A stretch of 64,000 nt of DNA, taken from Caballeronia calidae. GTDB lineage: Bacteria > Pseudomonadota > Gammaproteobacteria > Burkholderiales > Burkholderiaceae. The notes beneath the pieces are model-generated. The model had not been told where the DNA came from. It did not search any database and saw only the letters and a program-made list of their open reading frames with translations. Numbering within the stretch: position 1 is the first letter of the stretch; every line of letters begins with the position of its first letter. Shown here piece after piece: positions 46,805-57,826 of this stretch. The DNA lies in NCBI RefSeq assembly GCF_900044055.2, contig NZ_FCOX02000033.1, positions 1 to 64,000 on the forward strand. Direction: 5' to 3'. A program made the translations under genes and the position numbers.

Positions 46805-48099
46805 GGCTGCATGGATTTTTGATCGGACAAACCGAAACATTGCTGGCGGACGTGCTGCGCTTCGCCGGCCCCGCCGATGCCGCGACGAGCCGCTTTTTCC
46901 GCGCGCATCCGAAGCTCGGACACAGCGAGCGCGGCGTGATCGCCGAAGCCGTGTTCGCGGTGCTGCGCCGGAAGATGGAGTTTTCGCACCTCGCGGAAAG
47001 CGGCAGCGGCAACCAGGCACGCCGTCTCGCGCTGCTCGGGCTGATGCAGACAGCCGGTCTGTCGGCGCTCAAGCCCTTCGTTTCCGCCGACGAGCACCAG
47101 TGGCTCGCTCAAGTCTCGAAGATCGATCCGGCGAGCCTGCCCGTGCGCGTGCGCACGAACCTGCCGCAGTGGATCTACGACGCGATGGGCAAGCGTTTCG
47201 AGCCCGAGGAACTCGCGCAACTGGCCGCCGCGCTGAACTATCCGGCGCCGCTCGACCTGCGCGCGAATCCGATCAAGGCGAGCCGCGACGATGTGCTGAA
47301 GGCGCTGACCGGCGCGGGCATCGACGCGGGCGAAATGCCTTTCGCGCCGTTCGGCATCCGCGTGGACGGCAAACCGGCGCTGACGCGTCTCGCGCCGTTC
47401 CAGGAAGGCTGGATCGAAGTGCAGGACGAGGGCAGCCAGCTCCTCTGCTCGCTGATCGCCCCGCGCCGCGGCGAGATGATCGTCGATTTCTGCGCGGGCG
47501 CGGGCGGCAAAACGCTCGCCCTCGGCGCGATGATGCGCTCGACCGGCCGCCTCTACGCGTTCGATGTCTCCGACCGGCGTCTCGCCAAGCTGAAGCCGCG
47601 CCTCGCGCGCAGCGGGCTGTCGAACGTGAATCCCGTGCTGATCGACAGCGAGCACGACGCGAAGATCAAGCGCCTCGCGGGCAAGATCGACCGCGTGCTG
47701 GTCGATGCGCCGTGCTCGGGCCTGGGCACGCTGCGCCGCAATCCGGACCTCAAGTGGCGCCAGTCGCCCGCGACCGTCGCGGAACTCACGCCGAAGCAGC
47801 TCTCGATCCTCACGAGCGCCGCGCGCCTCGTGAAAACCGGCGGGCGTCTCGTCTACGCGACCTGCTCGATGCTCGAAGCGGAGAACGAAGGCGTCGTGAA
47901 GCAGTTCCTCGAGGCGCATCCGAACTTCCGCGTGGTGCCCGCGCGCGACGTGCTCGCGGAACAGCGCATCGACCTCGACACGGGCGAATTTCTGTCGTTG
48001 TGGCCGCACAAGCACGGCACCGATGGCTTCTTCGCGGCGGTGCTGGAGCGCGTGCCGGACGCCGCGAAAGCGCCCAAAGCGGCTGAAGAAACCGCGTAA
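46801..48099 (+). CDS. RsmB/NOP-family rRNA cytosine-C5 methyltransferase
   Basis: A 432-residue SAM-dependent RNA m5C methyltransferase. The binding motif is VDFCAGAGGKTLALGA; the catalytic cysteines lie in DAPCSGLGTLRRNPDLKW and ATCSMLEAENEG. The N-terminal part lacks a clear NusB-like domain, so it differs from classical RsmB and may modify another RNA position. It is translationally coupled to purN and directly followed by the MscS-like gene. Confidence 0.9.
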   Translation: MRLHGFLIGQTETLLADVLRFAGPADAATSRFFRAHPKLGHSERGVIAEAVFAVLRRKMEFSHLAESGSGNQARRLALLGLMQTAGLSALKPFVSADEHQWLAQVSKIDPASLPVRVRTNLPQWIYDAMGKRFEPEELAQLAAALNYPAPLDLRANPIKASRDDVLKALTGAGIDAGEMPFAPFGIRVDGKPALTRLAPFQEGWIEVQDEGSQLLCSLIAPRRGEMIVDFCAGAGGKTLALGAMMRSTGRLYAFDVSDRRLAKLKPRLARSGLSNVNPVLIDSEHDAKIKRLAGKIDRVLVDAPCSGLGTLRRNPDLKWRQSPATVAELTPKQLSILTSAARLVKTGGRLVYATCSMLEAENEGVVKQFLEAHPNFRVVPARDVLAEQRIDLDTGEFLSLWPHKHGTDGFFAAVLERVPDAAKAPKAAEETA

Positions 48100-48102
48100 G
48101 CA

Positions 48103-49467
48103 ATGCAGAACCGCTTCCTGACCGAGCTCTCCACACGGCTTTTTCGCGATTTCGGCGAGTCGGAGATGATCTGGCAGGTCGCGGTGCTGCTCGGCCTGCT
48201 CGTGGTCGCCTGGTGGTGCGCGCGTCTGCTTCGCAAGAAGCTCGACGCGCGTCGCCAGTCGCGTTTCGAAGCGGTGCGCTTCAGCGCGGAAAGTCTCAAC
48301 AAGGCGCTCTTTCCGCTGCTCGGCACGGTGTTCGTGTCGATCGCGCAGGTGGCGCTCACGCCGTTCATCCACACGTCGTTCCTGCGTCTCGCGCTCGTGC
48401 CGCTGTGCGGCATCACCGTCATCTACACGATGCTCTACGTCGCGCGGCGCGTGTTCAGCCGCGGCCAGGCGGAGCACGAGGCGAACGCGCTGCTCTATCT
48501 CTTCGAGAAGCTCGTGACGGCGATCGTCTGGGTCGCGATGCTGCTCACCGTGATGGGCATCCAGGACGATGTCGTTCACTGGATGGCGAGCGTGCGCTTC
48601 AACTTCGCGAACGCGCACATGACGCTGCTCTCGCTCGCGTCGGGCGTGCTGTGGGTGTGCGTGACGCTGATCGTCGCGATGTGGGCGGGCGCGCTGCTAG
48701 ACGACCGCCTGATGCGCGCCCGTTCCCTCGATGCGAACCTGAAGGTCGTGCTCGCGCGCGTCGGACGGGCGCTGATGATCCTCGCCGCGATTCTCGTGAG
48801 CCTGTCGATCGTCGGCATCGACATCACCGTGCTCGGCGTGTTCGGCGGCGCGCTCGGCGTCGGGCTCGGCTTTGGCTTGCAGAAGATCGCGAGCAATTAC
48901 GTATCGGGCTTCATCATCCTGCTCGACCGCTCCTTGCGCCTCGGCGACATGATCAATGTCGCCGGCAGTCAGGGCACCGTCACGCAGATCCGCACGCGCT
49001 ACACCGTCGTGCGCGGGCTGGACGGAATCGAGACCCTGATTCCGAACGAAAAGCTCATCACCGACGTGGTGCAGAACCATTCGTCGTACCTCACGCGCGG
49101 CAATGCCAAGATCGCGGTGCAGGTGAGCTACCGCTGCGACGTCGAACGCGCGATGCAACTGCTCGTCGAGGCGACGCAAGGCGTCGAGCGCGTGCTGCAG
49201 GACCCGGCGCCCGCCGCGCTGCTCGCGAGCTTCGGCGCCGACGGCATCAATCTGGAGCTGAGTTTCTGGATCGAGGAAGCCGCGAAGGGCACGGGCGGCG
49301 TAAAGTCGCACGTGAATCGTGCCGTTTGGCGGTTATTCTCGGAACATGGCATTGAAATCCCGTACGCTCAGCGCGAGATAAGGATTATCGATGGCGTCGC
49401 CCGAACGGGCGGCGAATCGGTACTAAATGCCGAAATCGATGATCGCGGTGCGGCACCCGCGGCCTGA
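48103..49467 (+). CDS. Mechanosensitive ion channel, MscS family
   Basis: A 454-residue inner-membrane protein. The N-terminal part has about four to five membrane helices, then the pore helix and the typical FGGALGVGLGFGLQKIASNYVSGFIILLDRSLRLGD, followed by the cytoplasmic beta domain with SQGTVTQIRTRYTVVRGLDG. It is expected to open under membrane tension and release solutes on osmotic downshift. It starts 3 bp after the methyltransferase stop, so purN, the methyltransferase and this gene probably form one transcript. Confidence 0.93.
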   Translation: MQNRFLTELSTRLFRDFGESEMIWQVAVLLGLLVVAWWCARLLRKKLDARRQSRFEAVRFSAESLNKALFPLLGTVFVSIAQVALTPFIHTSFLRLALVPLCGITVIYTMLYVARRVFSRGQAEHEANALLYLFEKLVTAIVWVAMLLTVMGIQDDVVHWMASVRFNFANAHMTLLSLASGVLWVCVTLIVAMWAGALLDDRLMRARSLDANLKVVLARVGRALMILAAILVSLSIVGIDITVLGVFGGALGVGLGFGLQKIASNYVSGFIILLDRSLRLGDMINVAGSQGTVTQIRTRYTVVRGLDGIETLIPNEKLITDVVQNHSSYLTRGNAKIAVQVSYRCDVERAMQLLVEATQGVERVLQDPAPAALLASFGADGINLELSFWIEEAAKGTGGVKSHVNRAVWRLFSEHGIEIPYAQREIRIIDGVARTGGESVLNAEIDDRGAAPAA

Positions 49468-49705
49468 TTGGCTGCGGAGGCGCAATCTTTCGATTTGGCA
49501 AGAGAATCAGCACCATTTCGAGGCGTCAGTTTTTCCTCGTTTTGCTACGATTCAAAAAATTTCACCTTTAGTACAAAGACTTGGAACGCATGCAGTAGAA
49601 TGCGATCGAACTTGCGCACGTTCCTTTCATGCGCACAACAAGTTGCCCGAAGCCAGTTTGACCGGCCATTTTTCCCGAATTTCACAGCTACACAGGTAAA
49701 CCGCC

Positions 49706-50902
49706 TTGCTGAATTCTTCCCTCGAATTTCTCGCCAACGGATTGCTGGACTTTTCCTGGTGGCAGATTCTGCTGTTCACGCTCGCGATGACTCACGTCAC
49801 CATCGCCGGCGTCACGATCTATCTGCACCGCTGCCAGGCGCACCGCGCGCTTGACCTGCATCCCGTCGCGAGCCATTTCTTCCGCTTCTGGCTGTGGATG
49901 ACCACAGGCATGCTGACCGGCCAGTGGGCGGCGATCCACCGCAAGCACCACGCCAAGTGCGAAACCGAGGAAGATCCGCACAGCCCGCAGACGCGCGGCA
50001 TCTGGAAGGTGCTGCTCGAGGGCGCGGAGCTTTATCGCGCCGAAGCGAAAAACGAAGAAACCATGCGCAAATTCAGTCACGGCACGCCGAACGACTGGAT
50101 GGAGCGCAACATCTACACGCGTTATCCGATTCTCGGCATCAGCGTCATGATGGTGATCGACGTCGCGCTGTTCGGCATCGTCGGTCTGTCGGTGTGGGCC
50201 GTGCAGATGATCTGGATTCCGTTCTGGGCGGCGGGCGTGGTCAACGGTCTCGCGCACTGGTGGGGCTACCGCAACTTCAATTCGTCCGATGCATCGACGA
50301 ACATCTTCCCGCTCGGCATCCTGATCGGCGGCGAGGAGCTGCATAACAATCACCACACGTTCGCGACGTCCGCGAAGCTGTCGAGCAAGTGGTACGAGTT
50401 CGATATCGGTTGGATGTACATCCGCATGATGTCGATGGTCGGCCTCGCGAAAGTGAAGAAGGTCGCGCCCACGCCGAAGCTCGCCGCGAGCAAGGCCGTC
50501 GTGGATCAGGACACGCTGCAGGCCGTGCTGTCGAACCGCTACGAAGTGATGGCGCGTTACGGCAAGGCGCTCAAGCGCGCCTACGCGCAGGAACTTGCGA
50601 AACTGAAGGAAGCCGGCGCGCGCGAAAAGTATCAGCTGATGCGCGGCGCGCGGAAGTGGTTCCACAAGGAAGAGGACGGCCTGAACGAGCCGCAGCTCAA
50701 GCAACTGCCGGAACTCACGTCGGACAATCAGAAGCTGCGCACCTTCATCGAGCTGCGCAAGGACCTTTCGTCGATGTGGGACCGCTCCAACGCCTCGCGC
50801 GAGCAACTGGCCACGCAATTGCAGGACTGGTGCCATCGCGCGGAACAGAGCGGCATCAAGGCTCTGCAGGATTTCGCTTTGCGCCTGCGCCGCTACGCCT
50901 GA
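49706..50902 (+). CDS. Fatty-acid desaturase (delta-9 type)
   Basis: A 398-residue membrane desaturase. The three His boxes are HRCQAH, HRKHH and HNNHH, in the order of the acyl-CoA delta-9 group; about four hydrophobic segments surround them. It likely makes unsaturated fatty acids in membrane lipids aerobically. The C-terminal part after about residue 260 is a helical extension of about 140 residues ([21 protein letters not shown]) of unknown role. The start is TTG at 49706: an in-frame stop lies three codons before it, and the next ATG would remove the first membrane helix. A strong terminator follows. Confidence 0.93.
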   Translation: MLNSSLEFLANGLLDFSWWQILLFTLAMTHVTIAGVTIYLHRCQAHRALDLHPVASHFFRFWLWMTTGMLTGQWAAIHRKHHAKCETEEDPHSPQTRGIWKVLLEGAELYRAEAKNEETMRKFSHGTPNDWMERNIYTRYPILGISVMMVIDVALFGIVGLSVWAVQMIWIPFWAAGVVNGLAHWWGYRNFNSSDASTNIFPLGILIGGEELHNNHHTFATSAKLSSKWYEFDIGWMYIRMMSMVGLAKVKKVAPTPKLAASKAVVDQDTLQAVLSNRYEVMARYGKALKRAYAQELAKLKEAGAREKYQLMRGARKWFHKEEDGLNEPQLKQLPELTSDNQKLRTFIELRKDLSSMWDRSNASREQLATQLQDWCHRAEQSGIKALQDFALRLRRYA

Positions 50903-50935
50903 CGCGCGATATCCGTTAAAATTTATGGACGTCAC

Positions 50936-50966
50936 AAGACCCCGCTCTGGCGGGGTCTTTGTTTTT
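50936..50966 (+). terminator. Intrinsic terminator of the desaturase gene
   Basis: AAGACCCCGC (50936-50945) pairs perfectly with GCGGGGTCTT (50950-50959) around TCTG, followed by TGTTTTT. This also shows that the nadA reading frame extending upstream to 50925 is not translated from there. Confidence 0.93.
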
Positions 50967-51017
50967 GGCGGCCGAATTTTCGCGTCACGTTGTTGGTATG
51001 GAGCAGGGGACAGGGAC

Positions 51018-52145
51018 ATGGAAGCGATCAGGAGCGTCGAGTACGACCGGCCGCAAGGCCTCACGTGTGGAGTTGGCGAGGCGTGGGCGAGGGTGCCGAG
51101 CGCGCCGTCGCCGGAAGAGAAGCGCGAGCTGAAGGAGCGCATTCGCGCGCTGCTGAAGCGGGAAGAGGCGGTATTGGTGGCGCATTATTATGTCGATGCC
51201 GAACTCCAGGAGCTTGCCGACGAAACCGGCGGCTGCGTCGCCGATTCGCTCGAAATGGCGCGCTTCGGCCGCGATCATGCGGCGAAGACACTCGTAGTGG
51301 CGGGCGTGCGCTTCATGGGCGAGACGGCCAAGATCCTGAGCCCGGACAAGCGCGTGCTGATGCCCGATCTCGACGCGACGTGCTCGCTCGACCTCGGCTG
51401 CCCCGCTGACGAGTTCTCCGCGTTCTGCGACGCGCATCCGGACCGCACGGTCGTCGTGTATGCGAACACGAGCGCGGCCGTGAAAGCGCGCGCGGACTGG
51501 ATGGTCACATCGTCGATCGGTCTGGAAATCGTCGCCGATCTCCACGCGCGCGGCGAAAAGATTTTGTGGGCGCCGGACCGGCACCTCGGCAACTACATTC
51601 AGAAGAAGACCGGCGCGGACATGCTGCTGTGGCAGGGCTCGTGTCTCGTCCACGACGAATTCAAGGGCGTCGAACTCGATCTGCTGCGCAACGAGTATCC
51701 CGACGCGAAGATTCTCGTGCACCCGGAATCGCCGGAAGGCGTCGTCGCGCTCGCGGACGTGGTCGGCTCGACCACGCAGCTCATCGACGCCGCCGTGCGC
51801 ATGGACGCAAAGCACTTCATCGTCGCTACGGATCTCGGCATTCTGCACAAGATGCGGCTCGCCGCGCCCGGCAAGACCTTCATCGAAGCGCCGACCGCCG
51901 GCAACAGCGCGACCTGCAAGAGCTGCGCGCATTGCCCGTGGATGGCGATGAACGGCCTCGCCAATCTCGCCGATGTCCTGGAGCGTGGTCACAACGAGAT
52001 TCACGTCGATCCGGCCATCGGGCTGCGCGCGCGCGTGCCGATCGACCGCATGCTCGACTTCGCCGCGCGTCACAAGAAGCGCGTGCAGACGAGCGGCGAC
52101 CTGGCCAAGGACACCGCGCTGTTCACCAATGTGGGAGCCGCGTGA
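51018..52145 (+). CDS. nadA: Quinolinate synthase
   Basis: A 375-residue 4Fe-4S enzyme that condenses iminoaspartate with dihydroxyacetone phosphate to quinolinate. The three cluster cysteines are in [19 protein letters not shown] and [20 protein letters not shown] and [13 protein letters not shown] are also conserved. The ATG at 51018 follows an AGGG. It overlaps nadC by 1 bp (TGATG), so both are made from one mRNA. Confidence 0.97.
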   Translation: MEAIRSVEYDRPQGLTCGVGEAWARVPSAPSPEEKRELKERIRALLKREEAVLVAHYYVDAELQELADETGGCVADSLEMARFGRDHAAKTLVVAGVRFMGETAKILSPDKRVLMPDLDATCSLDLGCPADEFSAFCDAHPDRTVVVYANTSAAVKARADWMVTSSIGLEIVADLHARGEKILWAPDRHLGNYIQKKTGADMLLWQGSCLVHDEFKGVELDLLRNEYPDAKILVHPESPEGVVALADVVGSTTQLIDAAVRMDAKHFIVATDLGILHKMRLAAPGKTFIEAPTAGNSATCKSCAHCPWMAMNGLANLADVLERGHNEIHVDPAIGLRARVPIDRMLDFAARHKKRVQTSGDLAKDTALFTNVGAA

Positions 52146-53017
52146 TGGCTGTCTCGCCGATCTTCGAAGAAGTCCGCGCCCAATACGGCGAAGCGTTCGA
52201 CGTAGCGCTCGCGCGCAATGTCGTCGATGCGCTCGATGAAGACGTCGGCAGCGGCGACGTCACCGGCCGTCTCGTGCCCGCGGATTCGCGGCGCACGGCG
52301 CGCATCATCGTGCGCGAGGAGGCGGTGCTGTGCGGCGTGCCGTGGTTCGACGAAGTGATGCGCCGCGTCGATCCGACGATCGAAGTCGAATGGCAATACC
52401 GCGAAGGCGATCGCATGGCGGCGAATTCGCCCGTCGTGCTGCTGCACGGGCCGTCGCGCTCGCTGCTCACCGCGGAGCGCAATGGCCTGAACTTCCTGCA
52501 ACTGCTGTCGGGTGTCGCAACGGCGACGCGCCGCTATGTCGATGCGATCGAAGGAACCCGCGCGCGTATCCTCGATACGCGCAAGACGCTGCCGGGCTTG
52601 CGGCTCGCGCAGAAATACGCGGTGCGGGTGGGCGGCGGCGCGAACCAGCGTCTCGCGCTCTACGACGGCATGCTGATCAAGGAAAACCACATCGCGGCGG
52701 CGGGCGGTGTGGGCGCAGCGATGAATGCGGCGCTCGCCTTGAACGCAGGCGTGCCGATTCAGATCGAGGTGGAAACGCTGGAGCAGCTCGAAACGGCGCT
52801 GGCCCATCGCGCGGAATCGATCCTGCTCGACAACTTCACGCCCGACATGATGCGCGATGCCGTGCGCATCACGGCCGGCCGTGCGTTGCTCGAAGTGTCC
52901 GGCGGCGTGAATTTCGACACCGTCCGCGCCATCGCGGAAACCGGCGTGGACCGCATCTCCATCGGCGCGCTCACGAAGGACGTGCGCGCGACCGACTTCT
53001 CGATGCGTATTCTCTAA
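52145..53017 (+). CDS. nadC: Nicotinate-nucleotide pyrophosphorylase
   Basis: A 290-residue quinolinate phosphoribosyltransferase, making nicotinate mononucleotide. Key residues are in [39 protein letters not shown] and VEVETLEQL, and the C-terminal LEVSGGVN. It follows nadA directly. Its stop overlaps the convergent nadB stop by 3 bp. Confidence 0.97.
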   Translation: MAVSPIFEEVRAQYGEAFDVALARNVVDALDEDVGSGDVTGRLVPADSRRTARIIVREEAVLCGVPWFDEVMRRVDPTIEVEWQYREGDRMAANSPVVLLHGPSRSLLTAERNGLNFLQLLSGVATATRRYVDAIEGTRARILDTRKTLPGLRLAQKYAVRVGGGANQRLALYDGMLIKENHIAAAGGVGAAMNAALALNAGVPIQIEVETLEQLETALAHRAESILLDNFTPDMMRDAVRITAGRALLEVSGGVNFDTVRAIAETGVDRISIGALTKDVRATDFSMRIL

Positions 53018-54612
53018 AGGCTCGTGCGGCGCGCGGCCGGCGGCATCAACACCGTCGGCAGCGCCTTCGGCAAGGTCTCGGGCCAGTCGCGGCTGTAGTG
53101 CAGGCCGCGGCTCTCGCGCCGCGAGCACGCGCTTTCCACGATCAGCGACGCCACATCCACAAGATTGCGCAATTCCAGCAGGTCGCGGCTCACCTTGAAG
53201 TTCGCGTAGTACTCGTGGATCTCGTCGCGCAGGAGCGCGAGCCGATGCTGCGCGCGCGCGAGACGCTTGTCCGTGCGCACGATGCCGACGTAATTCCACA
53301 TCAGCCGCCGCAGCTCGTCCCAGTTGTGCGCGACGACCACTTCCTCGTCCGGATCGGACACGCGGCTCTCGTCCCAGTCGGGCAATTCGGCGTGACAGCC
53401 GTTCGAAAACCCGTCCGCTTCGATCGCCTGCGCCGCCGCGCGGCCGATCACGAGGCATTCGAGCAGCGAGTTGCTCGCGAGCCGGTTCGCGCCGTGCAGA
53501 CCGGTGTACGAGGTTTCGCCGACCGCATACAGTCCGGGGCGATCCGTGCGCCCCGCGAGATCCGTGACGACGCCGCCGCACGTGTAATGCGCGGCAGGCA
53601 CGACGGGAATCGGCTCCTTCGCGATATCGATGCCGAATTCGCGGCAGCGAGCGAGGATCGTCGGAAAGTGCTCTTCGAGAAACGCGCGCGGCTGATGGCT
53701 GATGTCGAGATACACGCAATCGATGCCGCGCTTCTTGATTTCGAAGTCGATCGCGCGCGCGACGATATCGCGCGGCGCGAGTTCTGCGCGCTCGTCGTGC
53801 GCGGGCATGAAGCGCGTGCCGTCCGGCAGGCGCAGAATGCCGCCTTCGCCGCGCACCGCTTCGGAAATGAGGAACGACTTCGCGTAGGGGTGAAACAGGC
53901 ACGTCGGATGGAACTGGATGAACTCCATGTTCGCGACGCGGCAGCCCGCGCGCCACGCCATCGCGATGCCGTCGCCGGTCGCGGTGTCGGGATTCGTCGT
54001 GTAGAGATAGACCTTGCCCGCGCCGCCCGTCGCGAGCACGGTGTGAGGCGCCTGAATCGTCACCGTGCGGCCCGAGTGGAGATCGAGCGCGTAAAGGCCG
54101 TGACAGCGTTGTCCTGGCAGCCCGAGACGACCGGACGTGATCAGGTCGATCGCGTAGTGATCTTCGAGAACGGTGATGTTCGGATGGTTGCGCACGCGCT
54201 CGCTCAGCGTGGTGACGACCGCGTGACCGGTGGCGTCGGCTGCGTGAATGATGCGGCGATGGCTATGGCCGCCTTCGCGCGTCAGATGGAAGCCGAGCTC
54301 GGCGGAGACATCGCGCGTGAAGGGCACGCCCTCGTCGATGAGCCATTCGATCGCCGCGCGCCCGTTCTCGACGATGAAGCGCGTCGCCGCTTCGTCGCAC
54401 AGGCCGCCGCCCGCAACGAGCGTATCGTCGACGTGATTGTCGACGCTGTCGGCCGAGTCCAGCACGGCCGCGATGCCGCCTTGCGCCCAGTCGCTTGCGC
54501 CGACGCTCGCCGCGCGCTTCGCCAGAATCGCGACACGCCGCGTTTCAGCCAGATTCAGCGCGACGCTCAAGCCTGCAAGGCCGCTTCCCACGATCGCTAC
54601 ATCGAAATTCAT
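53014..54612 (-). CDS. nadB: L-aspartate oxidase
   Basis: A 532-residue FAD enzyme that oxidises L-aspartate to iminoaspartate, the substrate of NadA. The N-terminal dinucleotide motif is [24 protein letters not shown] and [17 protein letters not shown] line the flavin/substrate site, and [16 protein letters not shown] is typical. The start is ATG at 54612 (MNFDVA). It is convergent with nadA-nadC rather than being in one operon. The C-terminal helix region is complete. Confidence 0.97.
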   Translation of the reverse strand: MNFDVAIVGSGLAGLSVALNLAETRRVAILAKRAASVGASDWAQGGIAAVLDSADSVDNHVDDTLVAGGGLCDEAATRFIVENGRAAIEWLIDEGVPFTRDVSAELGFHLTREGGHSHRRIIHAADATGHAVVTTLSERVRNHPNITVLEDHYAIDLITSGRLGLPGQRCHGLYALDLHSGRTVTIQAPHTVLATGGAGKVYLYTTNPDTATGDGIAMAWRAGCRVANMEFIQFHPTCLFHPYAKSFLISEAVRGEGGILRLPDGTRFMPAHDERAELAPRDIVARAIDFEIKKRGIDCVYLDISHQPRAFLEEHFPTILARCREFGIDIAKEPIPVVPAAHYTCGGVVTDLAGRTDRPGLYAVGETSYTGLHGANRLASNSLLECLVIGRAAAQAIEADGFSNGCHAELPDWDESRVSDPDEEVVVAHNWDELRRLMWNYVGIVRTDKRLARAQHRLALLRDEIHEYYANFKVSRDLLELRNLVDVASLIVESACSRRESRGLHYSRDWPETLPKALPTVLMPPAARRTSL

Positions 54613-54735
54613 GCTGCCCGTTCTCCGTCCGTATGCCCGTCGATAGCCGGCAAGCATACCCCGCATGAACCCTGTGTGACAGCGAAAACACCCGTACGGT
54701 CGTGTGTAAATCGCGTGAAATCCGGCGCCGAAAAA

Positions 54736-54760
54736 CAAAAAGCCCCGCGATTGCGGGGCT
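54736..54760 (-). terminator. Intrinsic terminator of the rpmB-rpmG operon
   Basis: AGCCCCGC (54741-54748) pairs with GCGGGGCT (54753-54760); the A-run on the plus strand (from about 54731) gives a U-run on the minus-strand transcript. Confidence 0.88.
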
Positions 54761-54798
54761 CTCTGCTGTCTTCGTCAGGCTACTCAATATCAAGCGGC

Positions 54799-54966
54799 TT
54801 ACTTGATCTTGGTTTCCTTGTACTCAACGTGCTTGCGGACGACGGGATCGAACTTCTTGATCGCCATCTTTTCCGGCATGTTGCGCTTGTTCTTGGTCGT
54901 CGTGTAGAAGTGACCCGTGCCTGCGGTCGATTCCAGCTTGATCTTGTCGCGTGCGCCCTTGGCCAT
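54799..54966 (-). CDS. rpmG: 50S ribosomal protein L33
   Basis: A 55-residue ribosomal protein starting [13 protein letters not shown] and ending [10 protein letters not shown]. It is the cysteine-free form: no C-x-x-C pair is present, so it needs no zinc. It is too short for a typical long-ORF scan but its sequence is unmistakable. It follows rpmB by 11 bp on the same strand. Confidence 0.98.
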   Translation of the reverse strand: MAKGARDKIKLESTAGTGHFYTTTKNKRNMPEKMAIKKFDPVVRKHVEYKETKIK

Positions 54967-54977
54967 GTGCGTGCTCC

Positions 54978-55211
54978 TTAGATTTCACCGCGTGCGCGCA
55001 AGTCTGCGAGCACGGCGTCAATACCGTTCTTGTCGATCAGGCGCAGGCCGGCGTTCGAGACGCGCAGACGCACCCAGCGATTTTCACTTTCAACGAAGAA
55101 ACGGCGGTTCTGCAGGTTCGGCAGGAAACGACGCTTGGTCTTGTTGTTTGCGTGGGAAACGTTGTTGCCCGACATCGGGCCTTTCCCAGTTACTTGGCAT
55201 ACGCGTGCCAT
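54978..55211 (-). CDS. rpmB: 50S ribosomal protein L28
   Basis: A 77-residue large-subunit protein starting [20 protein letters not shown]; the conserved [15 protein letters not shown] and [16 protein letters not shown] are present. The ATG at 55211 follows AGGAG. It forms the rpmB-rpmG operon. Confidence 0.98.
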   Translation of the reverse strand: MARVCQVTGKGPMSGNNVSHANNKTKRRFLPNLQNRRFFVESENRWVRLRVSNAGLRLIDKNGIDAVLADLRARGEI

Positions 55212-55433
55212 GAGGACACTCCTAATACACGTTTAGTCTGAGTCGAACGCTCGAATGAAAGCACTCGCTTCCGGTTCGATGCCTCTTATCGCCCAATTTG
55301 CCGATCGGGGACTTGGCAGCACGGTTATGCCAATGAGGGCCGCGTAAGCTCAGAGCAGGCGGGTTGAGAAAAGCAAACGTGGATTGTAGCAGGAAAAACG
55401 CTGCAATATCAAACCATTTATGGCTCGGCAGTA

Positions 55434-56201
55434 TCACAGCCAGCCTTGTCGTGCAAACGAAAACACTTCGTTTGCCGCGACGACGACATGATCCAGCAGC
55501 CGCACGTCGATGAGCGTCAGCGCGTCCTGGAGCGTTTTGGTCAGCCGTCGGTCGTTCGCGCTCGGCTCGACGCCACCGGACGGATGATTATGCGCGACGA
55601 TCAGCCCGGCCGCGTTGAGTGTGAGCGCCCGCCGCACGATTTCGCGCGGATACACGGCCACGCGCGTGAGCGAACCGCGGGCGGACTCCTCGGCGAGGAG
55701 CAACTGATGGCGCGCGTCGAGATACAGGCAGACGAACACTTCGTAGGGCCGCGTACCGATCAGAAGCCGCAGATAATCCTCGACCGCGCCCGGCGCGTTC
55801 ATCAGTTCGCGGCCGCGCGCCTTTTCCGCGAGCGCGCGCCGGCACAGTTCCGACACGGCGAGCAGCGTCGCCGCGCGCGCCGGCCCGATGCCGCGCTGCT
55901 CTCGCAACTCCAGCTCGGAGGCATCGAGCACGCCGCGCAGGGAGCCGAAACGCCGCAACAACTGGCGCGCGACATCGATCGCGCTCACGCCCGACACGCC
56001 GGTGCGCAGGAACAAGGCGAACAACTCCGCGTCCGATAGCGTCGCGGGGCCCGCATCGAGGAGACGCTCGCGCGGACGCTCGGTACGCGCCCATTTGCGG
56101 ATGGGCAACCTGAGTGCGGATTCGGGCGCGTCGATCACGTCGATCACGTCGGGCGCGTCGGGCGCATCGGGCGGCTGCACGAGCCGCAGATCGGCACTCA
56201 T
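55434..56201 (-). CDS. radC: RadC family JAB1/MPN-type protein
   Basis: A 255-residue protein. The metal-binding JAMM motif is [18 protein letters not shown] at the C-terminal half, and the N-terminal part has a helix-hairpin-helix region ([17 protein letters not shown]). The family was once linked to DNA repair, but its role is not settled. The start at 56201 follows GGGAGGC. Its N-terminal codons contain a 9-bp tandem repeat encoding P-D-A/P-D-V/I-D-V units (see the repeat feature). Confidence 0.94.
   Translation of the reverse strand: MSADLRLVQPPDAPDAPDVIDVIDAPESALRLPIRKWARTERPRERLLDAGPATLSDAELFALFLRTGVSGVSAIDVARQLLRRFGSLRGVLDASELELREQRGIGPARAATLLAVSELCRRALAEKARGRELMNAPGAVEDYLRLLIGTRPYEVFVCLYLDARHQLLLAEESARGSLTRVAVYPREIVRRALTLNAAGLIVAHNHPSGGVEPSANDRRLTKTLQDALTLIDVRLLDHVVVAANEVFSFARQGWL
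56122..56175. repeat. 9-bp tandem minisatellite in the radC N-terminal codons
   Basis: Six adjoining 9-bp units: TCGGGCGCG, TCGATCACG twice, TCGGGCGCG, TCGGGCGCA and TCGGGCGGC. They keep the radC frame and encode a repeating P-D-x/I-D-x segment near residues 10-27. In-frame length variation between strains is possible. Confidence 0.8.
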
Positions 56202-56405
56202 TTGAGCCTCCCGGGACGTCTTGTCGCGCGCGCGAGAGCACACGGGACTGAGCCGTGTGGCACGTCCCGACACAACTCTGTCTTACAATAGCGGTTTTGG
56301 CGTCCGGTTCGCACCGGCGCCGCGCGGTTCGCTGCCTCGCGCCGAAGAGCCGCCCCATGCGGGGCCCGCGCCCCGCCTTCAAATGAACGGCCACATCCAA
56401 TACTC

Positions 56406-56861
56406 ATGAGCATCATCGATATCTCCGAGGTGAAACCCGGTTCGCACGTCACGCTTCATTACCGGCTCGCGCTTGCCGATGGTGCTGACATCGTCAACAC
56501 GTTCACCGACAAGCCCGCGACCCTCCTGCTCGGCGCAGGCCAGCTCGCGCCGCCGTTGGAAGAGATTCTGCTGGGCCTGAAGGTCGGCCACCATTCGACC
56601 TTTCAGCTAACGCCGGATCAGGCGTTCGGGCCGCGCAATCCGGAGCTCGTCCAGTGGGTGTCGCTCGCGACGCTGCGCGAAAACAGCATGATCGGCGAGG
56701 ATTTTTCTCCCGGCGATCTCGTCGAATTCAACGCGCCGAACGGCGGCCGCTATGCGGGCGTGCTGAAGGAAGTCGGCGAAACCGCGGCGCTGTTCGACTT
56801 CAACCACCCGCTCGCGGGCCAGGCGCTCGTCTTCGAAGTGAAAATCATCGGAATTCTGTAA
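56406..56861 (+). CDS. fkpB: FKBP-type peptidyl-prolyl cis-trans isomerase (SlpA type)
   Basis: A 151-residue FKBP domain protein of the SlpA/FkpB group. [28 protein letters not shown] and the insert-in-flap region with [13 protein letters not shown] match the group. It helps protein folding in the cytosol. It stands 2 bp before ispH, an arrangement conserved widely (also in E. coli), and the two are coupled. Confidence 0.95.
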   Translation: MSIIDISEVKPGSHVTLHYRLALADGADIVNTFTDKPATLLLGAGQLAPPLEEILLGLKVGHHSTFQLTPDQAFGPRNPELVQWVSLATLRENSMIGEDFSPGDLVEFNAPNGGRYAGVLKEVGETAALFDFNHPLAGQALVFEVKIIGIL

Positions 56862-56863
56862 CC

Positions 56864-57826
56864 ATGATTGAAAGCCTCAACGAAGTTCAGACCGACGTCG
56901 AAATCCTGCTCGCGCAGCCGCGCGGGTTTTGCGCCGGCGTCGATCGCGCGATCGAAATCGTCGAGCGCGCGATCAAGCTCTTCGGCGCGCCCATTTACGT
57001 GCGCCACGAGATCGTCCACAACGCCTATGTCGTCGCGGATCTGCGCAAGAAGGGCGCGATCTTCATCGAAGATCTGGCCGACGTGCCCGAAGGCGCCACG
57101 CTGATCTTCAGCGCGCACGGCGTCTCGAAGGCGGTACGCGGCGAAGCGGAAGCGCGCGGCCTGCGCGTGTTCGACGCGACCTGCCCGCTCGTGACCAAGG
57201 TGCATATCGAAGTGGCGAAGATGCGCCAGGAAGGGTTCGACATCGTGATGATCGGGCACAAGGGCCATCCGGAAGTGGAGGGCACGATGGGCCAGTCGGG
57301 CGAAGGCATGCATCTCGTCGAGGATATCGACGACGTGCTGAAGCTCGATCTGCAGGATCCCGAGCGCATCGCGTACGTCACGCAGACCACGCTTTCGGTC
57401 GACGACGCCTCCGCGATCATCGACGCGCTGAAGGCGAAGTATCCGCAGATCAAGGAGCCGAAGAAGCAGGACATCTGCTACGCGACGCAGAACCGCCAGG
57501 ACGCGGTGAAATTCCTTGCGCCGCAATGCGATGTCGTGATCGTCGTGGGCAGCCCGAACAGCTCGAATTCGAGCCGCTTGCGTGAAGTGGCCGAGAAGCG
57601 CGGCATCCCTTCCTATATGGTGGACTCGCCGACGCAGATCGACCCGGCGTGGGTCGAGGGCAAGAAGCGCATCGGGGTGACGGCGGGCGCATCGGCGCCG
57701 GAAGTGCTGGCTCAGGCCGTCATCGGACGTTTGCGCGAGCTCGGCGTGCGCAACGTGCGTTCGCTCGAAGGCATCGAGGAGACGATCTCCTTTCCGCTGC
57801 CGCGCGGGCTGTCGCTGCCGCAATAA
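56864..57826 (+). CDS. ispH: 4-hydroxy-3-methylbut-2-enyl diphosphate reductase
   Basis: A 320-residue 4Fe-4S enzyme, last step of the non-mevalonate isoprenoid pathway, making IPP and DMAPP. The three cluster cysteines are in [20 protein letters not shown] and [20 protein letters not shown] and [12 protein letters not shown] are conserved. The start at 56864 (MIESLNE) follows the fkpB stop by 2 bp. A strong terminator follows. Confidence 0.97.
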   Translation: MIESLNEVQTDVEILLAQPRGFCAGVDRAIEIVERAIKLFGAPIYVRHEIVHNAYVVADLRKKGAIFIEDLADVPEGATLIFSAHGVSKAVRGEAEARGLRVFDATCPLVTKVHIEVAKMRQEGFDIVMIGHKGHPEVEGTMGQSGEGMHLVEDIDDVLKLDLQDPERIAYVTQTTLSVDDASAIIDALKAKYPQIKEPKKQDICYATQNRQDAVKFLAPQCDVVIVVGSPNSSNSSRLREVAEKRGIPSYMVDSPTQIDPAWVEGKKRIGVTAGASAPEVLAQAVIGRLRELGVRNVRSLEGIEETISFPLPRGLSLPQ

